Made by a program: the position numbers and the translations under genes
Part shown: positions 52,933 to 54,491 of the stretch, piece after piece
Layout of the letters: the number at the start of each line of letters is the position of its first letter
Position numbering within the stretch: the stretch's first letter is position 1
The notes under the pieces: model-generated
Database searches by the model: none
The model's input: the letters and a program-made list of their open reading frames with translations, nothing else
Told to the model about the DNA's origin: nothing
DNA from: Candidatus Rifleibacteriota bacterium
Lineage (GTDB): Bacteria > Muiribacteriota > Ozemobacteria > Ozemobacterales > Ozemobacteraceae
Assembly: GCA_012520995.1 (NCBI GenBank)
Contig: JAAYNI010000008.1
Location: 1 to 54,491, forward strand
DNA: 54,491 bases
Direction of reading: 5' to 3'

Positions 52933-53187
52933 TTATTCCAGCGGAGAAATAGACTTGAACTCCTGGGTTTCCCAGATGTGCAGAAGTTCGTTCTTGTGGA
53001 TCTCTGTCCATTCTCTCACCATGACAAGAGCCTTTGGCGGCAAATGTCCTTCAAGTAGCTCGCCTGTCTGAATAGCAATGGCAGCCATATCCTCGTTATA
53101 AAGGGCGTGGATATGTGGCGGGTTATGCTCTGCCTGCTGAAAATACATACGAATAACAATTCCGTAAAATCTGGACAATACTGGCAT
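52933..53187 (-). CDS. DUF4160 protein (putative toxin)
   Basis: The 84-residue protein matches DUF4160: FYGIVIRMYFQQAEHNPPHIHALYNEDMAAI is the characteristic start with its HNPPHIH motif. GAGG lies about 8 nt before ATG 53187. It is the promoter-proximal gene of the pair. Its biochemical activity is unknown. Confidence 0.85.
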   Translation of the reverse strand: MPVLSRFYGIVIRMYFQQAEHNPPHIHALYNEDMAAIAIQTGELLEGHLPPKALVMVREWTEIHKNELLHIWETQEFKSISPLE

Positions 53188-53216
53188 AAGTAAAACCTCA
53201 TATTTTTCTTTGTTTA

Positions 53217-53240
53217 ATTATATCACGAAATCGTGAAAAC
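53217..53240 (-). promoter_or_regulatory. Promoter and palindromic operator for the DUF4160-DUF2442 pair
   Basis: On the minus strand a TATAAT -10 box (53222-53217) abuts the palindrome TCACGA-AA-TCGTGA (53223-53236). The -35 region is weak, consistent with a regulated promoter. The start codon is 30 nt downstream. Confidence 0.5.
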
Positions 53241-53338
53241 TGACGACTCTCAGAGATTTTTCTTGATATAAAAATTGCGGGAATTCTTCCTCTGTGGTCT
53301 ACACCCTGATTTTTAAGCAAGGTTAAAAATCCAGTGTG

Positions 53339-53365
53339 TTCCCTGTATTCTGTGTGTTTTGCGGT
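53339..53365. repeat. Left dispersed repeat flanking the methylase
   Basis: A word beginning TTCCCTGTATTCTGTGTGTT, a copy of the 29-nt family. The inverse lies at 54366-54394. It follows a GATTTTTA/TAAAAATC-type hairpin near 53311-53330 that is shared with 16663. Confidence 0.65.
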
Positions 53366-53483
53366 AGATAAAGGTTCTGAGTTTTGTTTTGGGTCTTTTT
53401 TTCGTGCCTTGTTTCGTGATTTCAAAATTCTTTTGCAGCTTTTGGGTTTGATTTCTTCACGGACAGGCTATAAGATATGGCAA

Positions 53484-54326
53484 ATGAAAACTACAGTTAG
53501 ACCGAAGATGACGCCCGTGCTCAAGTGGGCGGGCGGAAAAACACAATTGCTGCAGCATATATTGTCAGCTATGCCGGACAGCTATAATCGCTATTATGAG
53601 CCTTTTGTCGGCGGAGGCTCAGTGTTTTTGGCAATCGCTCCTGAAAATGCTTTTATCAACGATATAAACCCGCAGCTTATTAATTTATACAAACAGCTCA
53701 AGAACGACCACGCAGCAGTTTTAGAAGCTCTCGACAAATTGGACAGCCATGAATGTGACAAAGACTTCTATTACGAGGTTAGAGAGAATTACAATCAAAA
53801 AATAGCAGAAAATAAGCAAGATACCGAGTGCACGGCTCTTATGATTTGGCTGAATAAACATTGTTTTAACGGATTGTACCGTGTAAACAAAAAAGGCTTA
53901 TTCAATGTCCCTTATAACAATCGTATAACCGGAAAGTCTGTCGACAAGAGCAATGTTGAAGCTATTGCCAACTTTCTGCATGACAGCAATACAACCATCA
54001 CTTGCGGAGACTTTGAAGCCGCTTGTTCAGATGTGCAAGCGGGAGATTTCGTATACTTCGACAGTCCTTATTTGCCTGAGAGCGAGACGGCTGATTTTAC
54101 AGATTATGCCAAAGGCGGTTTCCCGCTTGAAGAGCACAAACGCCTCGCCAAGCTCTATCGACGGCTGGATGCTGTCGGCGCAAAGTTGATGCTTTCAAAT
54201 AATGACGTGCCCTTGGTTCATTCTTTGTACGAGGGGTACAGTATCCGCTCGCTGGATGTTAAACGCATGATTAACAGCAACGCCGCCAAACGCTTCGGAA
54301 AAGAAGTTCTTATAACAAACTACTGA
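53484..54326 (+). CDS. DNA adenine methylase, D12 class (Dam-like)
   Basis: The 280-residue protein has the D12-class order: LKWAGGKTQLL (start region), motif I YEPFVGGGSVF, then motif IV written DSPY in YFDSPYLP rather than the usual DPPY. It ends with FGKEVLITNY. It would methylate N6 of adenine in a GATC-like site and use S-adenosylmethionine. I chose ATG 53484; the next ATG (53508) directly precedes the conserved TPVLKWAGG and is also possible. The longer frame to 53334 runs through a dispersed repeat. No restriction endonuclease lies next to it, so it may be an orphan. It is enclosed by inverted dispersed repeats. Confidence 0.88.
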   Translation: MKTTVRPKMTPVLKWAGGKTQLLQHILSAMPDSYNRYYEPFVGGGSVFLAIAPENAFINDINPQLINLYKQLKNDHAAVLEALDKLDSHECDKDFYYEVRENYNQKIAENKQDTECTALMIWLNKHCFNGLYRVNKKGLFNVPYNNRITGKSVDKSNVEAIANFLHDSNTTITCGDFEAACSDVQAGDFVYFDSPYLPESETADFTDYAKGGFPLEEHKRLAKLYRRLDAVGAKLMLSNNDVPLVHSLYEGYSIRSLDVKRMINSNAAKRFGKEVLITNY

Positions 54327-54365
54327 CTTCTGAAAATTCCTGGCAGAAGGACCAAAATACTCTTT

Positions 54366-54394
54366 AAACCACAGAACACACAGAATACACAGAA
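54366..54394. repeat. Right dispersed repeat flanking the methylase
   Basis: A 29-nt word beginning AAACCACAGAACACACAGAA, the inverse orientation of the copy at 53339 and the same family as the repeats around the GxxExxY gene. Confidence 0.65.
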
Positions 54395-54427
54395 AAAAAG
54401 AACTGATATTTTTCTGATTTTGATATG

Positions 54428-54452
54428 CACCCCTAGAGGGTGACACTTTTTC
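54428..54452 (+). terminator. Possible terminator after the methylase (or end of an insertion element)
   Basis: CACCC (54428-54432) and GGGTG (54438-54442) form a 5-bp stem around CTAGA, followed by ACACTTTTTCTCT. The same bases could instead be the terminal repeat of an insertion sequence running off the window. Confidence 0.35.
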
Positions 54453-54491
54453 TCTGACCGAACTGAAAAGGTAACATAAAATTCCGACTGC

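Noticed and set aside
53334-53483. N-terminal 50-codon extension of the methylase frame
   Set aside because: It runs through a dispersed repeat and lacks a ribosome site; family similarity begins after 53484.

Overview
The window looks like a chromosomal segment of an uncultured bacterium of moderate-to-low GC. No rRNA or tRNA gene is present, so I do not commit to a phylum. The S10-spc-alpha ribosomal cluster followed directly by ecfA1-ecfA2-ecfT resembles the Firmicutes order. Adenylate kinase has a four-Cys lid, and S14, S4 and L36 carry zinc-type cysteines. L22, L29 and L17 carry long extensions or insertions that may mark the lineage.

Layout. (1) Positions 1-13422, minus strand: a polyunsaturated-fatty-acid/secondary-lipid synthase operon. 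In transcription order it has a DJ-1/PfpI protein, a PfaD-type enoyl reductase, an Sfp-type phosphopantetheinyl transferase, a KS-MAT-ACP-ACP-KR-DH megasynthase and a KS-CLF-AT protein that runs off the left edge. (2) 13802-16655, plus strand: a DUF4143 ATPase, a YjbQ-family protein and a GNAT acetyltransferase, separated by repeat-rich DNA. (3) 17066-38187, plus strand: a continuous translation/secretion block from rpsL to rplQ, then the ECF energizing module. It has a consensus promoter before rpsL and an extended -10 promoter inside the 3' end of adk that can serve infA through rplQ. (4) 39160-47227: two overlapping membrane-anchored dynamin-like GTPase genes, an exported thioredoxin-fold protein, a GxxExxY protein bounded by inverted repeats, an acidic single-pass membrane protein, an exported esterase-like hydrolase and an Mrp/NBP35 ATPase. 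(5) 47228-54491: accessory DNA with an AbiEi/AbiEii toxin-antitoxin pair, a phosphodiester-glycosidase-like protein overlapping a sulfatase-modifying-factor-like protein, a DUF4160/DUF2442 pair and a DNA adenine methylase.

The most unusual features are these. L22 appears to carry an S13-like helix-turn-helix domain at its N-terminus. A family of modular structured repeats occupies four intergenic islands, in the same orientation and order, with interchangeable bodies. One of its hairpins shows a compensatory base-pair change between copies and overlaps a competing helix, which suggests a selected RNA or DNA structure. Two accessory genes (GxxExxY and the methylase) are bracketed by inverted copies of a roughly 29-base dispersed repeat. 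Two toxin-antitoxin-like loci carry palindromes overlapping or abutting their -10 boxes.

All assignments come from reading the sequence by eye. No alignment, HMM or folding program was run.
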